Source: Barthelona sp. PCE (Eukaryota > Metamonada: BaSk clade). Taken from it: a stretch of 64,000 nucleotides of DNA. Shown one piece after another: positions 53,690 through 62,342 of this stretch. The stretch spans positions 1,054,001-1,118,000 of the forward strand of contig JAUFOR010000004.1 in the NCBI GenBank assembly GCA_040285745.1, written 5' to 3'. Position 1 is the first letter of the stretch; the number at the start of each line of letters is the position of its first letter. The notes beneath the pieces were generated by a model. It searched no databases and had not been told where the DNA came from. It saw only the letters and a program-made list of their open reading frames with translations. Both the position numbers and the translations under genes were made by a program.

Positions 53690-55456
53690 TTAGTTCTCGT
53701 ACATAGACAAGTTAATAAAACTCTCCTTCAGATCCTTACTGAGTTGTTCTAACACTTCCAAACCTGTTTCCATATCATCAGGCATGATCTGCTTTTGACG
53801 TGCAATTCTTTCAAGCAATTCTTCAGTCTCCTCAACGATGATACGCACAGTGACACCATTTGTGACAAGTTTGGTTGCTTCACTTGCCCAGAGTAATAAA
53901 TTCTTGATGATTCCACCTGTTTTCCAGATTGGGGACGAGTAATCAAAAGGTGTGAATCCATTTTGCTGTAAGAAATCTTCCCTGATCATACGTGCAACCT
54001 CTAGGTCAAGTAAATCTGACTGAGGCATGGAATCCTTACCAGCAACCTTAACGACTTCAAGTAAAAGTGCTTCCTTTGCAAGATATTCCTTGACAACATC
54101 AACATGCTCCTCTAGATCCTTAATGTAGTCATATTTAGAATATGACTGCCCCCAACCGATAGCGGGGAAGTGCTTACGTTGGGCAAGAGACTTGTCCAAG
54201 GCCCAGAAAGCTTGGACAATATTCATGGTTGCGACACACACGGGATCACTGAAGTCACCACCTGGTGGAGATACAGCAGCAATAATTGTAACAGAACCTT
54301 CACGTTTTGGTGATCCGATACATTCAACACGACCACCACGCTCATAAAACCCTGAAAGACGAGTGCCCAGGTAAGCAGGGAAGCCACCATCCGCAGGCAT
54401 TTCACCCAGACGACCAGAGATTTCACGGAGTGCTTCAGCCCAACGCGATGATGAATCAACCATGATAGAAACATTGAAGCCAATGTCACGGAAGTATTCA
54501 GAGATAGTAATACCACTGTAGATTGATGCTTCACGGGAAGCAACAGGCATATTAGAAGTATTAGCCATGATTACAGTACGGTCCATGATGGGAATATCTG
54601 AGTTACCGACCTTGAGCTTTGGGAAATCACGGAGCATTTCTGCCACCTCATTACCACGTTCACCAGCCGCTACATACACAATGATATCTGAATTAGAATG
54701 CTTAGCCAAAGAATGCAAGAGCACAGACTTTCCATTACCAAACGCACCAGGGATAGCGCAAGTGGCACCTAACTTCAAAGGGAAGAGCGCATCGAGGACA
54801 CGTTGGCCAGATACAAGTGGTTCTTTTGCAACAAGCTTCTCGATTTTAGGTCTAGCCCTTCTCACAGGCCATTTCTGACACATTGTGTGTTTTGTCTCAA
54901 CGCCGTTGTATTCCGTAACAGCGATCACTTCGTCTATTGTATACTCACCTTCAGGAGCGACGAACTTTAAAACACCACGGTAATCGGGATGCATGGGAAT
55001 ATTGTGTTTGACAATTGGTGTCTCTTGGACCCAACCGAGGTAGTCACCACCAGAAACTACGTCGCCGACCTTATATTCACCAGGGTGAAAGAGCCACAGT
55101 TTATGATGGTCGAGTGGGGGGACATCAATACCATTAGGGATGAACACAGACTTTGCAATGGCCTCAATACGGGTAAGAGGGCGTTGGATACCATCGAAAA
55201 CCGTAGAAACAAGACCAGGACCTAATTCAACTGAAAGAGATTCACCAGTTCTGAAAACAGGATCTCCTACAGAAATACCTGCAGTTTCCTCATAACACTG
55301 AATGGTCGCCTTGTCAGCTGAAAGCTTGATGATCTCACCTACAAGCTTTTCGTGACCACATCGAACAACTTCATGCATAGTACAACCTCTAATACCACCA
55401 GCAATAATGACAGGGCCTGAAATACCCTCAATAACACCGGGTTCGAACTCAACCAT
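53690..55456 (-). CDS. ATP6V1A: V-type ATPase catalytic subunit A
   Basis: I start at MVEFEPGV (55456), which begins the conserved N-terminal barrel; 23 upstream codons are open but have no counterpart. The 588-residue protein has GISGPVI, the non-homologous region with HPGEYKVGDVVSGGDYLG, the P-loop GAFGNGKS (~residues 235-242), GERGNE, SSSRWAEALREIS, SPPGGDFSDPV and DFLQQNGFTPFD. It hydrolyses ATP in the V1 head to drive proton pumping into acidic compartments. The usual eukaryotic P-loop is GAFGCGKT; here Cys is Asn and the final Thr is Ser, so the redox-sensitive Cys is missing. The match is otherwise full length. Confidence 0.95.
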   Translation of the reverse strand: MVEFEPGVIEGISGPVIIAGGIRGCTMHEVVRCGHEKLVGEIIKLSADKATIQCYEETAGISVGDPVFRTGESLSVELGPGLVSTVFDGIQRPLTRIEAIAKSVFIPNGIDVPPLDHHKLWLFHPGEYKVGDVVSGGDYLGWVQETPIVKHNIPMHPDYRGVLKFVAPEGEYTIDEVIAVTEYNGVETKHTMCQKWPVRRARPKIEKLVAKEPLVSGQRVLDALFPLKLGATCAIPGAFGNGKSVLLHSLAKHSNSDIIVYVAAGERGNEVAEMLRDFPKLKVGNSDIPIMDRTVIMANTSNMPVASREASIYSGITISEYFRDIGFNVSIMVDSSSRWAEALREISGRLGEMPADGGFPAYLGTRLSGFYERGGRVECIGSPKREGSVTIIAAVSPPGGDFSDPVCVATMNIVQAFWALDKSLAQRKHFPAIGWGQSYSKYDYIKDLEEHVDVVKEYLAKEALLLEVVKVAGKDSMPQSDLLDLEVARMIREDFLQQNGFTPFDYSSPIWKTGGIIKNLLLWASEATKLVTNGVTVRIIVEETEELLERIARQKQIMPDDMETGLEVLEQLSKDLKESFINLSMYEN

Positions 55457-55967
55457 ATTTAGAAAACTTATAGAATGATGAGAAAAACGATAAAACAAGT
55501 GTTTGTTTTTTGGATCCATATCCATGTATATTTCCGAGACCTAAGGGTTAATTAGCGTATTTTGAACCAAAAATTTGTTCTTTTGAAAAAAAAGTATGCT
55601 CTGGTTCAAAAAGCAACTGCACAATCATCTTAATGTGTTTCACAAATATATTTACACTTACTTAACAAATGAATCCATGGAAATTATTATGAATAAAGCA
55701 AAAAATTTTTTATCGAAGATAGACACACCGATCGCCTCAGGGAAAAGTCATGAGGCAATTGTCTAGCATCTAAAACGATGTCTTGGCAAATGAACAAACT
55801 CATAAAAGAGAAATACTCAAATGCAAGAAAACTCCACATTTACTATTGAACTTGAGCAATGAACCACCTGCTCATGATGTCATAAGCACTAAATTGCTGT
55901 TCAAGCTCCAAATACTGAACTATATTCAGACTATAAAAAAAGAATCATACATATCCTTTAAACCCAA
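55457..55967. other. Intergenic region upstream of V-ATPase A
   Basis: About 510 bp, AT-rich. A minus-strand TTTTATCGTTTTTCTCATC sequence lies ~25-45 nt before the V-ATPase ATG and resembles the recurrent promoter-like element. A 64-codon plus-strand frame at 55783 has no coding signature. Confidence 0.45.
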
Positions 55968-56255
55968 TTATAGTTGACCAAACCGCTTTACCTCATATTC
56001 AACTAGGAACCTGGCACAGTTAAAATATTTAAAAGTAAGTCTTTGAACTAAAGCCTGCTGTGAGGGGCTTAACGATTTATCGTTTGTTAACAGCCTACGT
56101 CCCGTTTTCTTCATGATTAAAGCTGAAATATTTGTCGCAGACTGATGAAATGTTTGTCTATTGTTGGAACGCACAACCAATTGCTCCATACGTGCTTGTT
56201 CGTTGTTTTTTCGGACCCTACGCTTATGCACCCACTGTTTCACTCGGTTAAACAT
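55968..56255 (-). CDS. Unknown small basic protein (95 aa)
   Basis: A 95-codon frame begins MFNRVKQWVHKRRVRKNNEQ and has a mainly helical, basic sequence with a hydrophobic C-terminal helix (FKYFNCARFLVEYEV). It lies 49 bp after the stop of the cysteine-synthase-like gene on the same strand, the spacing of other genes here. A pyrimidine-rich TTTCTGTTTTTACACTTG precedes the ATG. No family was recognised; it may be spurious. Confidence 0.45.
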   Translation of the reverse strand: MFNRVKQWVHKRRVRKNNEQARMEQLVVRSNNRQTFHQSATNISALIMKKTGRRLLTNDKSLSPSQQALVQRLTFKYFNCARFLVEYEVKRFGQL

Positions 56256-56304
56256 TGTGCAAGTGTAAAAACAGAAAGAATTGAATGAGATTTCTATTTA
56301 CAAA

Positions 56305-57306
56305 TTAGTCAAGGTGAGATTGTTTCAGGGACTCGGCTAACAACTCCTTTGCAGCATGCATCGAGTGTGAGCACAATGAGGTGTTCAAAAAACGTTCACC
56401 ATCAGCACAAAGAATACCCACAACCAACTTACCTTCTCTTGCTCTCGGTCTTTTTGCAATATTTGAACAAGCATGGAGGACAGCGCCGCCACTGGCAGAC
56501 GGGAATATACCCTCTATCATTGCAAAGTCACGAGCTGCAAGAATGGCTTGACGAGTAGAAACCTGAAAGACTTCATCAATATTCTCAACTCTTAATAAAG
56601 GGGGAAAAAAGGAGGGGCCCAGTCCAGGAATAGAATGAACACCGGGGCATCCTCCAGAAATTACAGGAGATTCAGCAGGTTCAACCACAATTATGTCAAC
56701 ATTAGGATCAACTCTTTTAAAAAATGCTGCAATTCCACTGGCTGTTCCTGCAGTACCTGACCCCACAACAATGGCATCTATCATACCCTGTTCCTCACCC
56801 ACAGCTCTCCATATCTCTGTTGCTGTTGTGGCAAAAAAGGATTCACTATTAGAATTATTATGGAACTGATCAAGGTGATAACAGTTCTTATTGTTCATCA
56901 TGTACTCAGACAGCGCATCTTGTGCCCCCTGCATGCCTAATACACCTCTAGAAAGTTTGACGATAGCACCATATGAAAGAAGCAACGTTAAGTGGTCTAT
57001 ATTAACTGAATCTGGCATAAAGAGTACAAGTCGGATGCCTTTAGAGGCACACACCGAGGAAAGAGAGATGCCAAAACAACCAGCAGTTGCTTCTACAACT
57101 GTTGTGATACCTGGTAATATTTTTCCCTCATCCATTGCCTTTTCGATCATGAAAAGGGCAGATCTATCCTTGTTTGAATGACATGGATTCAATTGCTCCA
57201 TTTTAACTACAATTGGTGCATGACAATTATGATGTTCCTGATATCGAGTAACTCGAACCAGTGGTGTGTCGAGTTTGATTGTTTCTGAAAGCCCGTCCAA
57301 TATCAT
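56305..57306 (-). CDS. Divergent cysteine-synthase-like PLP enzyme
   Basis: The 333-residue protein follows fold-type II PLP enzymes of the cysteine synthase/CBS group: DTPLVRV start, the PLP Lys in NKDRS (K46, family SVKDR), the phosphate loop GSGTAGT (~185, family GTGGT), AVEPAESPV-like VVEPAESPVISGG, and SASGGAV near the C-terminus. The substrate loop, normally TSGNTG, is ATAGCFG (~73-79), so the Ser, Asn and Thr that hold the aminoacrylate are missing. O-acetylserine sulfhydrylation is therefore doubtful. It may be a related PLP lyase or a non-catalytic paralogue. The length fits the family. Confidence 0.85.
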   Translation of the reverse strand: MILDGLSETIKLDTPLVRVTRYQEHHNCHAPIVVKMEQLNPCHSNKDRSALFMIEKAMDEGKILPGITTVVEATAGCFGISLSSVCASKGIRLVLFMPDSVNIDHLTLLLSYGAIVKLSRGVLGMQGAQDALSEYMMNNKNCYHLDQFHNNSNSESFFATTATEIWRAVGEEQGMIDAIVVGSGTAGTASGIAAFFKRVDPNVDIIVVEPAESPVISGGCPGVHSIPGLGPSFFPPLLRVENIDEVFQVSTRQAILAARDFAMIEGIFPSASGGAVLHACSNIAKRPRAREGKLVVGILCADGERFLNTSLCSHSMHAAKELLAESLKQSHLD

Positions 57307-57355
57307 AAGTCAAAAAAAGTGACGAAAAAGTAGAAAAAAAAGCAAACGCTTTTTA

Positions 57356-58447
57356 CTATGAATAAAATGCCTTAGTACGAACACTGAACCCTTTTTTATC
57401 GTTCTTATTCGCCATAACAATAGCTTTCATTGATGGATAAGGCTTTGATGTTACAGGACGTGCAGTTAAATGTCTTGGAGAATCTCTTGCAGATTTTCTG
57501 TTCGATTTTCGAGCACTCCTAGCACTTCTCTGCTGTGCCCTCGACACCTTTAACTCAGCTAACTTCTGTGGATCAAGCTGTAATCCTTTAACTTGGGCAG
57601 ACTGAGCTCTCTTCTTTCTTCTAGACCTCAATCTATCAGATTTGGACATCGAATAGTGGGCAGGCTCTGAGTGTACAGTTGCACCCGATAATAACTCAAT
57701 AGGGAATAAATTTGAAGGTGTTAATGAAGAATACAGTTGCTCTGAAGAAACATTTTGTACAGGTCGTTGTCTTCTACTAAATTTTGTATTTTTGTAGAAC
57801 CTATGCTCGCTTTGTGTCGTTTCCATTTGTTTTTTAGGTACTTTTTTTTCTTCTACAATTAATGGTTTCGGCTTTTCTAATTGTACTGGTTTAGGAGAAT
57901 TTAAATTCGTAAATGATGTATCTTCTGAATGTTTTTTAATCTCAGCATCATACTTTGGTGATAAAGGAATGGGTTTGTTAATGATTTTTTCTTCATTAGG
58001 TTGTATTCTAAATTTGGGTATTGTCATGGGTACAAAAATTGGTTTGTCATCATATTTCTTTTCATTATAAAGCGCAAGTCTCTTCATTTCAGCCTTTCTC
58101 TTGCGCACCAACTGCTTCCTACTTGTTACAGGCTGTGTTTCATCAAATTCTATGGTAGCTTTTTCTATTTGACGTTCTGTCAAGCATTGTGGAGGAATAG
58201 CGAGTGGATCCGAGTCTGGGGAAGAAGGCCTGAACCTTTCAATCCATTGTGGGTACTCTTTATGCATCTTATCAACTGTAATTTTTGCTTTTGTTCCTTC
58301 TTTCTTTTCTAACTTAGATATATCGATTGTTGGTACCCTGTCTTGGTGGTAGTGCTTTAAAAGCTCCTTTTGAGAACGAAAACGAGGAGAGAAGTCCCAA
58401 TCGTAACCATCAACTAGCCCCTTGTCAATCATAGCTTGTCTATTCAT
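57356..58447 (-). CDS. Unknown basic protein (363 aa)
   Basis: This 363-residue protein is rich in Lys, Arg, Ser and Pro, with little hydrophobic core. Blocks that look ordered are DGYDWDFSPRFRSQKELLKHY (start) and PQWIERFRPSSP (~65-77). The C-terminal third is Arg/Ser-rich (RSARSARKSNRKSARD) and ends VRTKAFYS. The composition suits a microtubule- or nucleic-acid-binding protein. No family was recognised. It is divergent from the coiled-coil gene at 58554 across ~106 bp. Confidence 0.7.
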   Translation of the reverse strand: MNRQAMIDKGLVDGYDWDFSPRFRSQKELLKHYHQDRVPTIDISKLEKKEGTKAKITVDKMHKEYPQWIERFRPSSPDSDPLAIPPQCLTERQIEKATIEFDETQPVTSRKQLVRKRKAEMKRLALYNEKKYDDKPIFVPMTIPKFRIQPNEEKIINKPIPLSPKYDAEIKKHSEDTSFTNLNSPKPVQLEKPKPLIVEEKKVPKKQMETTQSEHRFYKNTKFSRRQRPVQNVSSEQLYSSLTPSNLFPIELLSGATVHSEPAHYSMSKSDRLRSRRKKRAQSAQVKGLQLDPQKLAELKVSRAQQRSARSARKSNRKSARDSPRHLTARPVTSKPYPSMKAIVMANKNDKKGFSVRTKAFYS

Positions 58448-58553
58448 GGTTATGTGTGTGTGCCTTGGAGGCGATGCGTTTAGCGTGGAAAGATTGAGGT
58501 TGAAAAGTTGAAAACAATTGTTCTGCTCTTTCCATTTTCAAAATTTGCTTCTT

Positions 58554-59432
58554 ATGTCTTCCAACTCACCATTTGCACAAATAGATAACGGGCATTCAGG
58601 AACAGACGGGGAAATCCAGCAACCATCAACCGAAGATATTGGTCAAGCTATCTCTGAAGAATTTTCAGTTAAGGATATTAAATTGAGGTCTTATCGCAAT
58701 TTTCCGCGGATAGACACTCCTAAGCAGATTGCGGGAGGTTTTGAACAGTTACAATTGCTTATTGATACCAAATATGGTGAATCGATAAAACTCTATAATG
58801 AATGTCGTAAAATAACGGATAAATTCAGAAGGGAAACATTGGAACACATTCAAAATATTGAAAAAGAGAATTTGGAACTAAAAACTAGGATAAATGAACT
58901 GACTAGAGAAAATGCTGAACGTGAAGAAAAAATGGCCTTTGACGTTCAACAACTACAAGAAACCAATGAAACAGTCCAGAAGACACTAGAACAAAGGTTT
59001 ATAAGTGTTATGGAAGATCAAAATGCTAGATTAACCCATTTAAAGTCTGAGAATCAAGAATTGTTTCAGAAATACAAGACAGAAAAACAATCAAACACTT
59101 GTTTTAAGAATATGTTTAAGGCAATGGGTATTGACATATCTTTATTTGCAGAAGAAAAAGAAGAATCACAAGACGAGGAAAAGAAAAAAATTATTGCTCG
59201 TTTAAATGTTCCTTTAGAAACCGGTAAATATACTTTTGAATTAAAGAAATTCCCTAGCGTTGCTCCAGATGAAGATACACTGAATGAAATGGTTGTTTTT
59301 GCACCTATTGGTGGGAAAGTTAATAGTGAAGAACTGGCAAACCCAAATATTATTCCTTATGGTTCTTTACCTTCTTTGTTCAATGAGATCTTCTCATTCT
59401 ATTTCACAGAGGACGATGTAAACATTAATTAG
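58554..59432 (+). CDS. Coiled-coil protein with small C-terminal globular domain, unknown
   Basis: I use MSSNSPFAQ (58554) as start, giving 292 residues. A disordered N-terminus (~1-60) leads to a continuous coiled coil (~75-190) and a C-terminal globular segment (~205-292): IARLNVPLETGKYTFELKK, then MVVFAPIGGKV and SLPSLFNEIFSFYFTE. Coiled coil followed by a small alpha/beta domain is the plan of several kinetochore (RWD-type) and Csm1-like proteins, but I see no diagnostic motif, so this is only a hypothesis. It overlaps the convergent gene by 8 bp at the 3' end. Confidence 0.7.
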   Translation: MSSNSPFAQIDNGHSGTDGEIQQPSTEDIGQAISEEFSVKDIKLRSYRNFPRIDTPKQIAGGFEQLQLLIDTKYGESIKLYNECRKITDKFRRETLEHIQNIEKENLELKTRINELTRENAEREEKMAFDVQQLQETNETVQKTLEQRFISVMEDQNARLTHLKSENQELFQKYKTEKQSNTCFKNMFKAMGIDISLFAEEKEESQDEEKKKIIARLNVPLETGKYTFELKKFPSVAPDEDTLNEMVVFAPIGGKVNSEELANPNIIPYGSLPSLFNEIFSFYFTEDDVNIN

Positions 59433-59805
59433 TTAATCCAAGAGCTTTTTCAAGAGTATTTGCGTACTGATCTATTATTACTGCTTCATCACCAATAGAT
59501 TTTGTCAACAATGAAGGGTTGTTCTCTCCCTCAAAACTTGTGTTTGTCCCATTAAGTAGCTCTAAAACTTCATTTAGAAAACCTACAGATAGCCAAGGTG
59601 TCGTTTGCGCATTTGGAGTCTTTTCTTTCAAAGCATCAAGGTGTTTTGAGAGCATGCTGACTCTCTCGTGTACACCATCAATGTTAAATCTCCCAGATTC
59701 TGTTTGTTTGTAAAGCTGTGCAATATTTGGTAACATACCACGATTTCTGTTAACAAAGAAGTCGATAATTCGCTTCAGATATGTTTTAAAAGGGTCCTGC
59801 TGCAT
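59425..59805 (-). CDS. Unknown helical protein (126 aa)
   Basis: The 126-residue protein is predicted helical throughout: MQQDPFKTYLKRIIDFFVNRNRG at the N-terminus, a middle helix SMLSKHLDALKEK, and a C-terminal helix DQYANTLEKALGL. No motif identifies a family. Its 3' end overlaps the coiled-coil gene by 8 bp, and its start lies ~64 bp after the stop of the La gene on the same strand. Confidence 0.6.
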   Translation of the reverse strand: MQQDPFKTYLKRIIDFFVNRNRGMLPNIAQLYKQTESGRFNIDGVHERVSMLSKHLDALKEKTPNAQTTPWLSVGFLNEVLELLNGTNTSFEGENNPSLLTKSIGDEAVIIDQYANTLEKALGLTN

Positions 59806-59868
59806 TAAAAAATATACAGCTTTTTTAAAGAAAGAGATATGAACAAAAACAAACAGAAATGATTAATT

Positions 59869-60855
59869 TTACTCTTCAGTTTTTTGAGACTTTTCACCCT
59901 CTTCCTGAACCTTTCTCTTTCTAGCTCTGATTAAAATCTTCTTCCAATAGTTGATCTCTTCTTCTCCTTCAAGGATTTCCAAAACCAAATCATCACTTAA
60001 ATCACTCTTGTGCTCATCGGTGATGTCACTAAGCATACGTTTGGGAGCGTCAAGGTCGTACTGACTGAAACGATAGATAACAGAATTGTTTTCTGCAGTG
60101 AAATCGACAAAGCGTACATCACCATAGCTCTTAGGAACGGTATTCAGAGTAGAACGGCTGATACCAGGACGGAGGTTGCTTGCCCTGACCAAGAGACCAA
60201 GAACTACCTCGACTTCAACATTATTAGGGTTATCAAACTCAGCCTCTTTGTCGGTGTTTTTGTACTTCTTTGTTTTCTGTTGCTTGCTAGCTCTCTTTGC
60301 TTCGCGACGCTGCTTCTTTTCTTCTCTCTTGCGTTGCATATAGACTACACGTGATTCAAGCTTAACTTCTTCATCAAAATCGGGGAATGTGACGGTTTGC
60401 TCAAGGACGGAGTTGGCAAGCTCTTCACTCTCAAATTCAACGAAACAGGCATCGGCAATCTCGTTTCTGATACGGGCACGGACACTAAGGACGTTACCGT
60501 ACTGAGCAAAGTGTACCTTAAGGGATTCTATGGTTGAGGTAGCGGGAACGGGTTTAACACGGATGGAACGACGGAAGATCACATCAGGGGCGGGGATAAC
60601 ACCGTTCTTACGGGAAATACGGGTCTTATCTTCAGAAACTTGAACAATTTCACTGTCAGCGATGGATTCGGTGATTTCCTCAATGGTAGTATCTAAGGCC
60701 TTGATACGGGGGAAACGGAGGAGTAGGGAGATGTCCATAGAGTTATCATTGGAAGATCTGAGTTGGTCCTTGAGCCACTTGTCAAATACAACGTTTGAGT
60801 CGCTGAAGTAGAAGTCTACCTGGTTACGGATGCTTTCCTTGCGGTTTTCTGTCAT
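59869..60855 (-). CDS. SSB: La protein (RNA 3'-UUU chaperone)
   Basis: The 328-residue protein has a La motif (~5-90: IRNQVDFYFSDSNVVFDKWLKDQ, LLLRFPRIKAL, SEIVQVSEDKTRISR), RRM1 (~93-170: RSIRVKPVPATST, VLSVRARIRN, ADACFVEFES), a basic linker (KREEKKQRREAKRASK) and a C-terminal domain with an xRRM-like strand pattern (~215-315). La binds the 3' oligo-U of new RNA polymerase III transcripts and aids tRNA and small RNA folding. The acidic aromatic pocket residues (Q, Y, F of the QVDFYFSD motif) are present. A minus-strand TTTTTTATACCTTTTCAAGC element lies 10-30 nt before the ATG. Confidence 0.93.
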   Translation of the reverse strand: MTENRKESIRNQVDFYFSDSNVVFDKWLKDQLRSSNDNSMDISLLLRFPRIKALDTTIEEITESIADSEIVQVSEDKTRISRKNGVIPAPDVIFRRSIRVKPVPATSTIESLKVHFAQYGNVLSVRARIRNEIADACFVEFESEELANSVLEQTVTFPDFDEEVKLESRVVYMQRKREEKKQRREAKRASKQQKTKKYKNTDKEAEFDNPNNVEVEVVLGLLVRASNLRPGISRSTLNTVPKSYGDVRFVDFTAENNSVIYRFSQYDLDAPKRMLSDITDEHKSDLSDDLVLEILEGEEEINYWKKILIRARKRKVQEEGEKSQKTEE

Positions 60856-61245
60856 GTTTTAAATGCTTGAAAAGGTATAAAAAAGAGAAAGTACTTGGTT
60901 ACAATTCCTTAACATTAGGTATTGTGAATGGTGCTTTTTCGATAAATAAAGTCACATATACTGAGTGAAGAATGTGAATAGTAAGAAATTGGTGTGATGC
61001 TAGATTTTTTGACACTTTAAGGATTTGTCATAACAACAAACTTTTTGTGTGGGTTATTAATAAAAATAACCCTGAAAAAGGCTCCTAAATTTATTTTTAG
61101 CGTTCTAACGAAAACCTGTGATAGAAAGATGATGAATTGAAATTTCAGCAACAGTTTGCGGTGTAAATCCTTAAAAATATTTCTAATCACATCCCAAAAC
61201 GTGCAGAAACGTTAAAAGAACGTATTCAAGTTTATATCCGTTTCC
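60856..61245. other. Divergent spacer, La/LisH-WD genes
   Basis: 390 bp, AT-rich. The La-side promoter-like element is at 60865-60885 (minus). On the plus strand AGTTTATATCCGTTTCC directly precedes the LisH-WD gene ATG (61229-61245). No RNA gene was recognised. Confidence 0.45.
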
Positions 61246-62307
61246 ATGGACAGTAGTGAGTTAAATCTGGACGCCTTGTGTCTTGATTATCTTCACAACC
61301 GGGGATACAGCACGCAAGAACTTGCACAGGAAATGAGACTGCAAGTACCATCATTTGCACCATTTACGCACGAGCAAACAGAGCTAGAATCATACATTTG
61401 GCGGTCATTGGAGTACCTCCAAACGGGAGAGGCACAAACGCAACTTGAAACAACCATGTCAAATCTGCAAGAAGTTTTTACAGATTCAGACTTCCCTGTT
61501 CAATCAGATAATCCTCTTAAGGAGGTGAAATCCAGCGCACTTCTACCATCCACGTGCTCATCAGTCCTTATACACAATGAGAACGAGATATATGTAGGTT
61601 GTGAGCATATTTACAAAAGCGAGCCTTCACTTTTATCGCTCATGTCAGTTTCACCTGTTGAGATCGGGGCCATGGCGAACGCAGGCGACCTGGTGACATT
61701 CTCAGTTGGTCCTAAAGTTCATTTCATGCGAAACGATAACATCATCAATTCCATATCTTTACATCTTTCACCTGTCGTTGAGATGATCACAGCAGGACCC
61801 ACCCACCAGTATGCAGTGTCCTGTGCACAGAATGACCCTCTTGCAGTAGTTTGGGACTATGGAACAGCATCACCATTGCACTCAATTTCGTTAGACAGTC
61901 AATGTACAAGTTTGGCAAGTAATGGTCATTTGGTAGTCTGTACAACTGATAAGAGCACGACATTATGGGATTTGAGGATCAGGAGACCCTTCTTTGTGAT
62001 CAAATCACCAGGAATCTCTTCAGCATGTAATGCACAATATTTGACTTTGGGTACTGAAGACGAGATAACTTTTGTTGATGTAAGACAACCTGGTACCGTT
62101 GCACATCTTTCTATCCCCAATTTGACACCAAGGATGTTAAGAACAGATGGGAAACATACTTATGGAGCGAGTAATGATAATGAGTTGTTTTGCCTTCGGG
62201 GAACACGTATCATTTCCAGGATACGGTTAGGTAATTCAGTTAACGCAATGCATTGTAATGCTGGGCTGTTTTCAGTAGCTTGTGATAATGAGTTGTATTT
62301 GTTCTAA
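61246..62307 (+). CDS. LisH/WD-repeat protein, family unassigned
   Basis: The 353-residue product begins with a LisH-like helix pair (LNLDALCLDYLHNRGYSTQELAQEM), then a linker and WD-type beta-propeller blades from ~100: AVVWDYGTASPLHSI, TTLWDLRIRRPFFVI, ITFVDVRQPGTVAHL and a closing LFSVACDNELYLF. Only some blades carry the WD dipeptide, so blade count is uncertain. LisH plus WD occurs in Lis1, TAF5-type and other complex subunits, and the sequence does not decide. A dimerising scaffold is inferred. Confidence 0.7.
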   Translation: MDSSELNLDALCLDYLHNRGYSTQELAQEMRLQVPSFAPFTHEQTELESYIWRSLEYLQTGEAQTQLETTMSNLQEVFTDSDFPVQSDNPLKEVKSSALLPSTCSSVLIHNENEIYVGCEHIYKSEPSLLSLMSVSPVEIGAMANAGDLVTFSVGPKVHFMRNDNIINSISLHLSPVVEMITAGPTHQYAVSCAQNDPLAVVWDYGTASPLHSISLDSQCTSLASNGHLVVCTTDKSTTLWDLRIRRPFFVIKSPGISSACNAQYLTLGTEDEITFVDVRQPGTVAHLSIPNLTPRMLRTDGKHTYGASNDNELFCLRGTRIISRIRLGNSVNAMHCNAGLFSVACDNELYLF

Positions 62308-62342
62308 GCTTGTGTGTTTGTAAATTGTATGAATTTTTTTTT

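Noticed and set aside
55783-55977. 64-codon plus-strand frame between V-ATPase A and the 95-residue gene
   Set aside because: No motif, and its 3' end overlaps the minus-strand frame; low coding quality.
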